Positions 8,622 to 17,212 of a DNA stretch of 64,000 nucleotides are shown here, one piece after another. The notes beneath the pieces were generated by a model. It was not told the DNA's origin and searched no databases. It saw nothing but the letters and a program-made list of their open reading frames with translations. The number at the start of each line of letters is the position of its first letter. The first letter of the stretch is position 1. Position numbers and translations under genes: made by a program. The stretch comes from CAYSLU01 sp964431965 (GTDB taxonomy: Bacteria > Verrucomicrobiota > Kiritimatiellia > CAIKKV01 > CAYSLU01), in NCBI GenBank assembly GCA_964431965.1, contig CAYSLU010000003.1:27584-91583 (forward strand), written 5' to 3'.

Positions 8622-10054
8622 CACGCCCCTCCAAACCGTCCGTCATCCATGACTCGGTTGCACGGGATCGGGAGCGTGGGCGCGTACGGCCGCCCCGGGA
8701 TCAGCCGCTCGCCGTCGGTGAAACCCTCGGGCCGGCCCTTCAGCTCGCCGATCAGGCGCTCGCGCCAGCGGCGCACGCGGGCCGCCGCCGCGGGCGCCGA
8801 CGCCAGGTTGACGCGCTCCTCCGGATCCTGCCGCAGGTCGAAAAACTGCTCGCGCCCGTCCGCCACGCACCAGACGTACTTCTCCCGCCCGTCGGTCATC
8901 GACTGGTGGCTCGGCGCGTGCTCGATGGGCACGTACTCGCGCCAGGCCGGCGTCTCCCCGCGCAGCAGCGGGAGCAGGCTGCGCCCTTCCACCGTCTGCG
9001 GAACCGGCACGCCGGCCATGTCCAGCACCGTCGGCATCACGTCCTCCAGGCACACCGGCAGGTCCGGCGTCGCGCCTCGGCGCACCCCGAAGCGGGGCGG
9101 CGCCGAGAAGAGCATCGGAATGCGCGCGGACCCCTCGTACGGGACCTGCTTCCGCCAGTGGTTGTGGTCGCCCAGCATTTCGCCGTGGTCGCTGGTGAAG
9201 ACGATGATCGTGTTATCGCCGGTCATCGGCCGCACGCCGGTGATCGGGCACAGGAGCCGCCGGATCTGGTCGTCCACGTGGTTGATCAGCCCGTAGTAGG
9301 CGGCGCGGCACGAGCGCATCGCCTCGCCCTCGAGCCGCAGGTGCATCGGGGCGACGCTGTCTCCCTCGCGGTACGGGTCGGGCGTCGGCGCCCAGTCGCC
9401 GATCACGGGCTCGGGCACCCCCGTGCGCAGATAGCGCTCCATGTAGAAAGGCGGCGGCTGCAGCGGCGGGTGCGGCGCGATGAAGGACACGGTGAGGAAG
9501 AAGGGGCACGACGGGTCGCGCGTCTTGAGGAAATCCAAGGCCCGGCTGACCGTCCAGTTCGTGAAGTGCAGCGGCTCCGCGTGCGGCCACGGGTGGGCCG
9601 TCCAGTCGTTGTGCATCGTGCCGCTGCCGAACCACCCGCCGGTGTCCTTCGGCCCGTTGGCCGCGAACCAGTCGAGATAGTCGAGATGGAGCGACATGCT
9701 CTCGTACCCGTAGCGCTTGCGGACCGGGTACTGGTGCATGCTGCGTCCCACGTGCGCCGTCTGGTAGCCGGCGTCGCGCAGCGCCTGCGGCAGGGTGGCC
9801 GGGGCTTCCCACCCCACCCCGTCGCGGTAGCCGACCATGCCATGCGTGCGCGGAAACTGCCCGGAGAGCAGGCTGCGGCGGGCCGCGATGCACGACGGAC
9901 ACGTCGAGTAAGCGCGCGTGAACCGGACGCCGCGGTGCGCGATGCTGTCCATGTTCGGCGTCTGCAGGACCGGGTGGCCCTCGACGCCGAGGCAGTCCCC
10001 GCGCTGCTGGTCCGTCATGATCAACAGGACGTTCGGTCTCTCGGGTGTGCTCAT
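8621..10054 (-). CDS. Sulfatase (S1 family, variant maturation site C-I-A-A-R)
   Basis: A 477-residue sulfatase-family protein. The metal-binding start is LLIMTDQQRGD and the maturation site is C55-I-A-A-R (in CPSCIAARRSLLSGQ), a permitted C-X-A-A-R variant of the usual C-X-P-S-R. FTSDHGEMLGDH and the C-terminal DPEERVNLAS are intact. The MTDQQRGD start and CIAAR site are typical of choline-sulfatase/heparan-type subgroups, but the substrate cannot be fixed. No signal peptide is visible. A GAGGAG box sits a few bases before the ATG. It overlaps the phosphoesterase gene and lies 21 bases after the third sulfatase, all co-directional. Confidence 0.92.
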   Translation of the reverse strand: MSTPERPNVLLIMTDQQRGDCLGVEGHPVLQTPNMDSIAHRGVRFTRAYSTCPSCIAARRSLLSGQFPRTHGMVGYRDGVGWEAPATLPQALRDAGYQTAHVGRSMHQYPVRKRYGYESMSLHLDYLDWFAANGPKDTGGWFGSGTMHNDWTAHPWPHAEPLHFTNWTVSRALDFLKTRDPSCPFFLTVSFIAPHPPLQPPPFYMERYLRTGVPEPVIGDWAPTPDPYREGDSVAPMHLRLEGEAMRSCRAAYYGLINHVDDQIRRLLCPITGVRPMTGDNTIIVFTSDHGEMLGDHNHWRKQVPYEGSARIPMLFSAPPRFGVRRGATPDLPVCLEDVMPTVLDMAGVPVPQTVEGRSLLPLLRGETPAWREYVPIEHAPSHQSMTDGREKYVWCVADGREQFFDLRQDPEERVNLASAPAAAARVRRWRERLIGELKGRPEGFTDGERLIPGRPYAPTLPIPCNRVMDDGRFGGA

Positions 10055-10075
10055 GTGCTCCTCATGACTCGGCGG

Positions 10076-11494
10076 TCACGGCCTCCAGCCTCTCGGGTCC
10101 TGCTCGAGCGGCGAGACGTCGCCCGTGTCCAGCATCCAGCGCAGCAGGCGCTCGCGCAGCTCGTCGCGCACCGGCGCGTGCGCCGGATCGTCCGCCAGGT
10201 TCCGCAGCTCGTCCGGGTCGCGGGCGAGATCGAACAGCTCGTCGCGGTCCGCCGGGCAGTAGCTGTATTTCCACCGATCCGTGCGAACCATGATCGCCCG
10301 CGACGTGCAGAGGGGGCTGGCCACCAGCGCACGGCGAAGCGGCTCGTACACGCTCGTGGGCGGGATCGGCGGCAGGAACTGGAGCTCGTCCACATGCCGT
10401 CCGCCCTCTGCGAAGACGGCATCGCGCCACCGGTCCGCCTCGCCGCGCATCGCGGGGAGCAGGCTGCGGCTGAAGTGGTAGTGCTTCGGCTGAACGCCGG
10501 CCAGCTCGGCGATCGTGGCGTAGAGGTCGGTCATCTCGACGAGCCGGTCGAACGACCGGCCGCCCGCCACGCCCGGGGCCCGGATCACGAGCGGCGCCCG
10601 CACGAGGCAGTCCTCGAACCCGCACAGGAACTTTTCGACCATCCCGTAGTCGCCCGCGTAGTCGCCGTGGTCGGTGAAGTAGGTGAAGACGGTGTTGTCC
10701 CAGAGCCCGCGCTGCCTCAGCCGCTCGACGAGTTGCCCCATCTGGTGGTCCACGCGGCTGACCATCCCGAAGTAGGTGGCCTTGATCTCGCGGAAGTCGG
10801 ACTCGTCGAGCCGGTCGCATCCGGTCGCCGGCCGCAGGACATCCATGAAGCGGCGCCGCCCGGGCCGGTACGGGATCGGCGCCGGCATGGCGGCGCGGTC
10901 GTGCATGCTGAAGTAGGGTTCCTCGGCCACGTACGGCGGGTGCGCGAAGCCCAGGGGAAGGAAGATGCAGAACGGCCGGTCCCCGCCTTCGTCGATCACG
11001 CTCAGCGCGCTCTCGATCGAGGCCCAGTCGTGGTCGCGGCAGTCGCCCGTCCGGCGGCCGAAGTAGAAGCTGCGCTCGTGCTTGTGGCCCGGGCCGTACG
11101 TCTCGTGGCGGCCCGCGCTCACGGGCTTCACGCGCAGGTCGGTCTCGTTGAACGAAAGCGGGATCGCGTCCTGCGCCAGCAGGTCGTTCTTGCCGAAGAC
11201 GAACGTCCGGTAGCCGGCCTCCTTCAGGTCCATGAAGAGGTTCCGCTCCCGGCCGCTCAGGAGGTACACGAGCGAGCGGTGGCCGGCCGTGTGCGGGTAG
11301 AGGCCGGTGAACATGCCGATCCGCGAGGGCCCGCAATACGGCGCCTGGCAGTAGGCCTGGGGGAAGGTCGTCGCCTCGCCCGCCAGCCGGTCCAGGTGCG
11401 GCGTCCGGGCCCGGTGCGCCGGGTCGCCGAGAACGGCATCGGCCCGGATCGTTTCGGGGTTGAAGAGGATGATGTTCGGCTGCCGCCCGGTCAT
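10076..11494 (-). CDS. Sulfatase (S1 family, C-G-P-S-R site)
   Basis: A 472-residue sulfatase with the maturation site C54-G-P-S-R followed by GMFTGLYPHTAG. The first metal-binding segment is unusual, ILFNPETIRADAVL in place of a DD pair. FTDHGDYAGDYGM supplies the second metal-site half, and the C-terminal DELFDLARDPDELRNLA is typical. No signal peptide is seen. GAGGAGCAC precedes the ATG at 11494, which decides the start inside a much longer open frame. Three sulfatases of different sub-type in about 7 kb point to a densely sulfated substrate. It lies 17 bases downstream of the beta-hydroxyacid dehydrogenase gene. Confidence 0.92.
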   Translation of the reverse strand: MTGRQPNIILFNPETIRADAVLGDPAHRARTPHLDRLAGEATTFPQAYCQAPYCGPSRIGMFTGLYPHTAGHRSLVYLLSGRERNLFMDLKEAGYRTFVFGKNDLLAQDAIPLSFNETDLRVKPVSAGRHETYGPGHKHERSFYFGRRTGDCRDHDWASIESALSVIDEGGDRPFCIFLPLGFAHPPYVAEEPYFSMHDRAAMPAPIPYRPGRRRFMDVLRPATGCDRLDESDFREIKATYFGMVSRVDHQMGQLVERLRQRGLWDNTVFTYFTDHGDYAGDYGMVEKFLCGFEDCLVRAPLVIRAPGVAGGRSFDRLVEMTDLYATIAELAGVQPKHYHFSRSLLPAMRGEADRWRDAVFAEGGRHVDELQFLPPIPPTSVYEPLRRALVASPLCTSRAIMVRTDRWKYSYCPADRDELFDLARDPDELRNLADDPAHAPVRDELRERLLRWMLDTGDVSPLEQDPRGWRP

Positions 11495-11511
11495 GTGCTC
11501 CTCTTCCGCCC

Positions 11512-12399
11512 TCAGCGGCTCATGTGCTCCAGCGCGCGGTAGATCGCCTGGGTCCCCATCGCCTCGCCGCCCAGCGCCACGACCTTCTCGTACAGATCCT
11601 TCGCCAGCCTCAGCCCCGGCGTGGCCACGCCCATCCGCTCCGACTCGGCGATCGCAATGCGGATATCCTTCAGGAAGTGCTTCACGTAGAACCCGGGCGT
11701 GAAGTCGCCCTTGAGCGCGCGGGGCTGGAGGTTCGAAAGCGACCAGCTCGCGGCCGCCCCGGAGCCGATCGACTGCAGCACGGTCTCCGGGTTGAGCCCG
11801 GCCCGCTGCGCATACAGGAGGGACTCCATCACGCCGATCATGTTGGAGGCGATGCAGATCTGGTTGCACATCTTCGTGTGCTGCCCGCTGCCGGCCGGCC
11901 CCTGGTACACGATCGTCTTTCCCATGGCCTCGAAGAGCGGCATCGCCCGCTCGAACGCATCGTGATCGCCGCCGACCATGATCGAGAGCGTCGCGTTCCG
12001 GGCGCCCAGGTCGCCGCCGGAGACCGGAGCGTCGAGCGCGCGGATGCCCCGAGCCGCCGCCCGCCGGTGGATCTCCTTGGCCAGCTCGGGCTCGCTGGTC
12101 GTCATGTCGATCGCCACGGCCCCGGGGCGGGCGCTCGCCACGATGCCGGAGGCGTCCAGGTACACGCTCTGAACGTCCGCGGGAAAGCCGACGATCGTGA
12201 CGATGAAGTCCGCGTCGCGCACGGCCGCCGCCACGCCGTCCGCCCAAGCCGATCCGGCGGCGAGCACATCCTTCGCCCGCTCCCGCGTCCGCGTGAACAC
12301 CGACAGCTGGAAGCCGGCCTTGAGCAGGTGGAGCGCCATGCTCCGCCCCATCACGCCGGTCCCGATGAAGGCCACCCGCCCATTCGACTCTGTCGCCAT
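11512..12399 (-). CDS. NAD(P)-dependent beta-hydroxyacid dehydrogenase family protein
   Basis: A 295-residue member of the 3-hydroxyisobutyrate/tartronate-semialdehyde reductase family. Visible signatures are the N-terminal GTGVMG (G13, G15, G18), the substrate motif SGG (127-129 in DAPVSGGDLGA) and the catalytic lysine K176 in GSGQHTKMCNQ. It would oxidise or reduce a small beta-hydroxyacid, such as an intermediate of uronate or glycerate breakdown. A TTG four codons upstream is in frame, but GGAGG five bases before the ATG at 12399 decides the start. It probably opens the sulfatase transcript. There is no maturase (anSME) or sulfate transporter next to it. Confidence 0.9.
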   Translation of the reverse strand: MATESNGRVAFIGTGVMGRSMALHLLKAGFQLSVFTRTRERAKDVLAAGSAWADGVAAAVRDADFIVTIVGFPADVQSVYLDASGIVASARPGAVAIDMTTSEPELAKEIHRRAAARGIRALDAPVSGGDLGARNATLSIMVGGDHDAFERAMPLFEAMGKTIVYQGPAGSGQHTKMCNQICIASNMIGVMESLLYAQRAGLNPETVLQSIGSGAAASWSLSNLQPRALKGDFTPGFYVKHFLKDIRIAIAESERMGVATPGLRLAKDLYEKVVALGGEAMGTQAIYRALEHMSR

Positions 12400-12465
12400 G
12401 CCGTCCTCCAAAATCGGCCCCGATGATAGGCGTCCGCCCCCCGGCGCCGCAAGGACTGTCCGAGA

Positions 12466-15105
12466 TCAGAACACCAGTCGGACCCGGAACCGGCTGCGGG
12501 CGGGCGATACCGTGACGGTCTCGGTCACCGGATCGTATGCGCCCCCCTCCGCGCGGATGGCCTTGCGCCCGTCCGGATGCGGCAGACGAATGACGACGGA
12601 AGCCGGCGCGCGCTTCCGCTCCGCCAGGGTCACGGAGGCCGTGATGATGCCCTGGGCCACGCGTGACTCCACCGATAGGCTCAGCGGCCCGAAGTGGCTG
12701 GCCACCCGGTCGAGCGCGATCGTCCGGCCGTCTTCCATCCACCGGCGCGGGATGCCCGCCAGGAGCTTCAGGGTCGGGCCCTGCTCGAGCCAGAGCATCC
12801 ACCGCGTCTGCATCAGGAACCACGCCTCCTCGTGAGTCTTGTGCTGACTCGCGTGGCAGTAGTGCTCCCAGAACGTATACGTTTCCCGGTCCTGCAGGGC
12901 CGTGAACTGGTTGTAGTAGACCTTGAGGAACTCCTTGACCTCGCCGCGAACGAGATGCGCGTAGTCGTGGCGCACATAGTAGGGCTGGGTCAGCCCCGCG
13001 TTGCGGACCGTGAAGAGCGGCTGATGGCTCCGCACCGCGATCTCCGCGCCGGACTCCCGGGCGTCCAACACGTCGCCGAAGATCAGGTACAGCGTGCCCG
13101 TGACCGAGTCGCGCGCGCCGAAGGCGCCGTGGGTGAACCAGTTGCCGCCGTCGGCGTAGAGCGACAGCGGCCCGGGGTACTCCGGCCAGGGCGGCGAGGA
13201 GGGAATCCACGTGCCGTCGCCCAGTGGAACAACGGGCGAGCGGGCGACCGACTCGTAGTACGCCGTGCGGATGTCCTCGCGATAGGCGCGGGCCTCGCGC
13301 GCCAGGCGCCGCGATTGCGCGGGATTCACCGATGCCAGCATCTCGGCCGCGCGCTGGATTCCGCCGTAGGAAAGCGCATTCAGCATGAACGAGTGGAAGT
13401 AGTCCTCCGGGTCGCCGACCTTGCCGTCGAGCAGGCCGTACCCCCGGCCCCGCAGCTCGGGCTTCATGTTGCGCCGGCGCCACGCGATGAGGTAGTCGCA
13501 TGCCTTGAGCAGCTTGGGCGCGATGCGGCGCACCCACTTCACGTCGCGCGTGTACCGGTAGTGCTCTCCCATGGTCCACAGGGCCGGGCCCGTCTCCAGC
13601 TGGTAGCCGCCGAAGTTCTGGATGAACCCGTCGGCGCGCTGGCGGGCCAGGAAGAACTCGATGCACCGCTCGGCCAGCGCGTGCCAGCCCATGGCGTCGA
13701 AGAACTGGATGATCGGCGCGCTCTCGGAGCCGATGGGCGCGTACCAGCCGATCGTCGCCAGCACGGGGCCCGCGGGCTCCCGCCCCAGGGCGGCGATGTC
13801 GCAGTGCAGCAGGCCCGCCTTGATGCGCTCGTCGATGGCGGCCTCCGGCACGCGAATGGACGCGCCGGCGCTCAGCTTCGAGCGCCAGAAGCGCCGGCAC
13901 TCCTCCAGCCGCGCGTCGAAGTCGAGCCCCGCCAGCCCGGCCGCGCGCCCCTTGGGAAGCGGCTGGTGCGGAATCAGAATCTCCAGGGTCGCGGTCGCGC
14001 CCGGCTGCAGCAGCACGGCCATCTCTTCCGCGGGAGCCGGCCGCCCGTTGAGCCGGGAGACCGCGTAGACGCGCCCGGATGGAAAGCCGCTGGCCCCGCG
14101 CGCGGGATCGAACGACACGCCGGTGGCCGGCAGCCAGTGCCCCACGGACTGGCAGGCGGGCGTCTTGAACCAGGCGTAGGCGGGCGTGGCGCCGGAGTTG
14201 ACGGCCTCAACCCGAATGCACAGGACCGTCTCCTCCTCGCGGCCCACGGTCTCACGCGCCATCACGTCCTTGAGCTTCTCCAGCTCCTCCGGCTTGAGCA
14301 TGTGGCCGTTGGTGTGGGGGTAGCACGCCTCCCACTCCGAGCCGCGCAGGCGCTTCACCGACAGCGCGGACTTCTCGAGCGTGGCAAACGCGGTCAGGTG
14401 ATAGGCCACCTCGTCCTCCCGCTGGGTGGCGCGCAGGATCGGCAGATACCCGTCGTCGAGCCGCCGCGTCATGTCGTGCCGGCACGCATCGCCCTTGCCG
14501 ACGACGTAGTTCAGGAAGTACGGCTTGTTGTCGAGCTCGGGGATGGCCGGGAGCACCGAATGGAAGCGCGGCTGAACGTAGCCCCAGTAGCCCGAGTGCG
14601 CGTGATGCCCCACCTCGAAGAACCGCAGGTCGCGGCTCAGCCCGATCCAGGTCGGGCACCGCTCGTCGCGATTGCCGGCGCAGGCGTTCTCGAAGCTCTC
14701 CTCGGGCTCGTTCTCGATGCGCTCCCGGATGCCTTGCGCGCCCCGGGCACGGATGGCTTCCATCACGTCATCGTACGAGCGGCGGTCGGCGGCCGGCACT
14801 ACCATCACGCCGTACAGCTCGATCAGCAGGGGCTGGTCCGAGTTGACGTCGCGGACAAAGAAGGAGAAGGACCGGGCGCCGTCATGCACCGTCACGCGGG
14901 TCGGATTGGGGCCGGGGGCCAGCCTGGCCCGGGTCACGGTGAACCGGATCCGGCAGGAGCCCGTGGCCGAAAACGCGAAGCTCCCCTTGATCCACCGCCC
15001 GGAACCGCGGTCGACACCGCCGCCGCCGCATCCGCCGTTGATCACTTCAATGCGCCCGCAGGGCCTCGCGTCGCGCCACTCGATCGCCACCGAAACGGTC
15101 TGCAT
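12466..15105 (-). CDS. Large glycosidase-like protein (six-hairpin fold suspected)
   Basis: An 879-residue protein without a signal peptide. The first 450 residues are beta-rich; the rest shows regularly spaced aromatic helices (QFFDAMGWHALAERCIEFF, HCHASQH type segments, LEQGPTLKLLAGIPRRW), as in six-hairpin glycosidases such as GH78, GH94 and GH95. No family-level signature was recognised, so the substrate is open. The C-terminal beta part with FGPLSLSV fits the jelly-roll end of that superfamily. The start at 15105 follows GGGGGAG. It stands upstream of the dehydrogenase/sulfatase genes on the same strand, across a 66-base gap. Confidence 0.65.
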   Translation of the reverse strand: MQTVSVAIEWRDARPCGRIEVINGGCGGGGVDRGSGRWIKGSFAFSATGSCRIRFTVTRARLAPGPNPTRVTVHDGARSFSFFVRDVNSDQPLLIELYGVMVVPAADRRSYDDVMEAIRARGAQGIRERIENEPEESFENACAGNRDERCPTWIGLSRDLRFFEVGHHAHSGYWGYVQPRFHSVLPAIPELDNKPYFLNYVVGKGDACRHDMTRRLDDGYLPILRATQREDEVAYHLTAFATLEKSALSVKRLRGSEWEACYPHTNGHMLKPEELEKLKDVMARETVGREEETVLCIRVEAVNSGATPAYAWFKTPACQSVGHWLPATGVSFDPARGASGFPSGRVYAVSRLNGRPAPAEEMAVLLQPGATATLEILIPHQPLPKGRAAGLAGLDFDARLEECRRFWRSKLSAGASIRVPEAAIDERIKAGLLHCDIAALGREPAGPVLATIGWYAPIGSESAPIIQFFDAMGWHALAERCIEFFLARQRADGFIQNFGGYQLETGPALWTMGEHYRYTRDVKWVRRIAPKLLKACDYLIAWRRRNMKPELRGRGYGLLDGKVGDPEDYFHSFMLNALSYGGIQRAAEMLASVNPAQSRRLAREARAYREDIRTAYYESVARSPVVPLGDGTWIPSSPPWPEYPGPLSLYADGGNWFTHGAFGARDSVTGTLYLIFGDVLDARESGAEIAVRSHQPLFTVRNAGLTQPYYVRHDYAHLVRGEVKEFLKVYYNQFTALQDRETYTFWEHYCHASQHKTHEEAWFLMQTRWMLWLEQGPTLKLLAGIPRRWMEDGRTIALDRVASHFGPLSLSVESRVAQGIITASVTLAERKRAPASVVIRLPHPDGRKAIRAEGGAYDPVTETVTVSPARSRFRVRLVF

Positions 15106-15205
15106 GTTGTGCTCCCCCGTCGTCTGCCGGCCCGATGCGCGCCGAACGGCGCACGCGTCCCGCGCGGCCGCCGATCCTCGCCGGCCCGGCTCGCGCTCCG
15201 GGCCG

Positions 15206-15234
15206 AATATAGGAGGCCCGAGCCCGGTCCACAA
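15206..15234 (-). promoter_or_regulatory. Predicted promoter for the glycosidase-like gene at 15105
   Basis: On the minus strand TTGTGG (-35, 15234-15229) and TATATT (-10, 15211-15206, five of six to consensus) are separated by 17 bases. The ATG is about 100 bases downstream. Confidence 0.4.
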
Positions 15235-15280
15235 CGCGAATTCCGACCGCTCCATGCCCCGGGCGTCGCCGCCTTTCCCC

Positions 15281-15309
15281 TTGCTGCCACCCCAGCCGCC
15301 TCGCATACT
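15281..15309 (+). promoter_or_regulatory. Weak predicted promoter for the URO-D gene at 15429
   Basis: TTGCTG at 15281-15286 and CATACT at 15304-15309 are 17 bases apart, on the plus strand, about 120 bases upstream of the start codon. Both boxes are imperfect, so this is a guess. Confidence 0.25.
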
Positions 15310-15428
15310 CTCAACATGAAGCGGGCCGCGCTCATCCTGCAGCATACGACGGCGGGCGATGCGATCATCCTGAAACGGCCCCCGCATCCCCACGCCCCAG
15401 CCCCGGCGAACGCCGCTCCGGTAGAGCC

Positions 15429-16514
15429 ATGACCAACCGCGAGCGCATCCTGAACACCTTGCTGGGGCAGACGACCGACCGCGCTCCGTTCGGCGTCGGC
15501 CTCGGCTTCGCCCCCTGGGGGCACACGCTGGAGCGGTGGCGCTCGGAGTCCGGCATCGCCGACCTCAATCCGGCCGATTACTTTGGCTATGATCGCGGGT
15601 TCGTGGGTGTCCCGGCAGAATACGGACCGCTCCCTCACTTCGAGCGCAAGGTCGTGCACGAGGACGCCGAGTTCATCACCACAACGGATTTCCGCGGCCT
15701 GACCGTCCGCAATCTCCGCGACCACAGCTCGATGCCGGAGTTCCTCGACTACCCGGTGAAGACGGCGGATGACTGGCGCCGGTACCGCTCCGAGCGGCTC
15801 CAGCCGAGGATCGAGGAACGCCTCGCCCGGCTCGATGGTTTTATCGCGGGCCTCGTCGCCACCGACGCGCCCGTGCAGGTGGGCGGGTTCCCCTGGGGGA
15901 TGTTCGGAACCCCGCGCGACCTGCTCGGCGCCGAGGAGCTCCTGGTGGGCTTCTACAGCCAGCCCGAGGTCGTCCGGGACATGATGGAGACGTACACGGA
16001 TCTGTGGCTCCGGCTCTACTCCGCGATTGCCGCCCGCGTCCGGATCGACCACATCCACATCTGGGAGGACATGTCGGGGCGAAACGGGTCGCTCATCTCG
16101 ATGCAGATGGTCGAGGAGTTCATGATGCCGTGCTACGACCGCGTCGCCTCCTTCGCCCGCGAACGCGAGGTGCCGCTGCTGTCGGTGGACAGCGATGGCC
16201 AGGTGAACGAGCTCGTCGCCGCCATGACCGCCCACGGCGTGAACGTCTTCCTGCCCTTCGAGGTCCAGGCCGGAAACGACGTCCGCGAATACCGCCGACA
16301 GTACCCGTCGCTGGGCATCATCGGCGGGATGGACAAGAACGCGCTGGCGGACGACGCCCCGCCCGGCGCGCTCCGCCGTGAGATCGATCGCGCCGCGGAC
16401 ATGCTGGCCGCCGGGCGCTACATCCCGGGGTTCGACCACCTGATTCCGCCCAATGTGTCCTGGGCGACGTGGAAGGGCTGCATGGAAACGCTGAAGCGGC
16501 TGATTGGCGCCTGA
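15429..16514 (+). CDS. URO-D superfamily protein (MtaA/CmuA-like), no HXC zinc site
   Basis: The 361-residue protein has the uroporphyrinogen decarboxylase/methylcobamide methyltransferase barrel: MTNRERILNTLLG start, HIWEDMSGRNG mid-barrel and SLGIIGGMDKNAL late. The zinc ligands of CoM methyltransferases (HXC) are replaced by DSDGQV (LLSVDSDGQVNELV), so it is neither a classic HemE nor a zinc MtaA. The real reaction is unknown; a corrinoid-linked methyl transfer is inference. It stands alone on the plus strand between minus-strand blocks. Its ribosome binding site is weak (GGTAGAG). The 3' end converges on cmk with a strong hairpin between them. Confidence 0.8.
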   Translation: MTNRERILNTLLGQTTDRAPFGVGLGFAPWGHTLERWRSESGIADLNPADYFGYDRGFVGVPAEYGPLPHFERKVVHEDAEFITTTDFRGLTVRNLRDHSSMPEFLDYPVKTADDWRRYRSERLQPRIEERLARLDGFIAGLVATDAPVQVGGFPWGMFGTPRDLLGAEELLVGFYSQPEVVRDMMETYTDLWLRLYSAIAARVRIDHIHIWEDMSGRNGSLISMQMVEEFMMPCYDRVASFAREREVPLLSVDSDGQVNELVAAMTAHGVNVFLPFEVQAGNDVREYRRQYPSLGIIGGMDKNALADDAPPGALRREIDRAADMLAAGRYIPGFDHLIPPNVSWATWKGCMETLKRLIGA

Positions 16515-16516
16515 CC

Positions 16517-16545
16517 GGTCCGGTCGCCGGCTCAGCGACCGGACC
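16517..16545. terminator. Perfect 11-bp hairpin between convergent URO-D and cmk genes
   Basis: GGTCCGGTCGC at 16517-16527 pairs with GCGACCGGACC at 16535-16545 around a seven-base loop that contains the cmk stop codon. There is no T tract on either side, so it is a possible bidirectional terminator or 3' end stabiliser and not a textbook intrinsic terminator. Confidence 0.55.
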
Positions 16546-17212
16546 CGAGCGCCGGGGCGACCTGGCCGACGATGAACGCGACCACCTGATCGATGCTCAT
16601 CGCCGTCGTGTCGATGACCGCCGCGCCCGGAGCCACCACCAGCGGATCGACCTTCCGCCCGCTGTCCTTGGCGTCGCGCCGGCTGAGCGAGGCGCGCACG
16701 CGGCCGATCTCCGAGCGCTCCTGCCGGCCCACCTGCTCGGCGTGCCGCCGCTGCGCGCGCACGTCCGGGCTGGCGTCGAGGTAGAACTTGAACGGCGAGT
16801 CGGGGAAGACGACCGTCCCGATGTCGCGGCCCTCCATCACGATGCTCCCGAAGCGCGCGGCGTCCCGCAGCCGGCGCACGACCTCGCGCCGCACCTCGGG
16901 CATGGCCGCCACATCGCTCACGTGATCCTGGACCGCCTCGGATCGAAGCGCCAGGCCGGGCTCCTCCCCATCCACGGACAGGACCAGAGCACCGTCCCGC
17001 GCGCAGAACGTCATCTTGGCCCGGCTCATCGACTCGACGACGCGCCCCGCGTCGGTGGTGTCGATGCCCTGCCCCAGCGCCTTCCACGTGATGGCGCGGT
17101 AGACCGCGCCCGAATCCACATAGATCGCGCCCAAGCTGGCCGCCACCCGCCGCGCCACCGTCGACTTCCCGGAAGCCGACGGCCCGTCAATTGCTACCGT
17201 GTACGTCCGCAT
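16532..17212 (-). CDS. cmk: Cytidylate kinase
   Basis: A 226-residue (d)CMP kinase that makes CDP and dCDP from ATP. The P-loop GPSASGKST spans residues 10-18. The bacterial CMK blocks DSGAVYRAITW, GRDIGTVVFPDSPFKFYLDA and the RRDAKDSGR motif are all intact. Length is as expected. The start overlaps the 3' end of aroA by 26 bases (17187-17212), the tight aroA-cmk arrangement known in many bacteria, so translational coupling is likely. It is the last gene of the trpS to cmk run; rpsA, a common next gene, is not here. Confidence 0.96.
   Translation of the reverse strand: MRTYTVAIDGPSASGKSTVARRVAASLGAIYVDSGAVYRAITWKALGQGIDTTDAGRVVESMSRAKMTFCARDGALVLSVDGEEPGLALRSEAVQDHVSDVAAMPEVRREVVRRLRDAARFGSIVMEGRDIGTVVFPDSPFKFYLDASPDVRAQRRHAEQVGRQERSEIGRVRASLSRRDAKDSGRKVDPLVVAPGAAVIDTTAMSIDQVVAFIVGQVAPALGSGR

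Larger units (their letters stand above)
15106..15428. other. Divergent intergenic region with candidate promoters
   Basis: This 323-base stretch separates a minus-strand glycosidase-like gene from a plus-strand URO-D gene. It holds one promoter-like pair on each strand, listed separately. A short open frame from an ATG at 15316 to 15432 has no recognisable sequence and overlaps the next start, so it is not called. No repeat or RNA structure was noticed. Confidence 0.5.

Noticed and set aside
12694..15432. A 912-codon open frame on the plus strand opposite the six-hairpin gene
   Set aside because: It is antisense to a gene with family-like composition, has no homology pattern and arises from high GC at codon position three. 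Similar long antisense frames were discarded at 182-1207, 8402-11542 and 18270-20870.
15316..15432. Small 38-codon frame ending inside the URO-D start
   Set aside because: No ribosome binding site and no recognisable sequence; overlap with the next ATG looks accidental.
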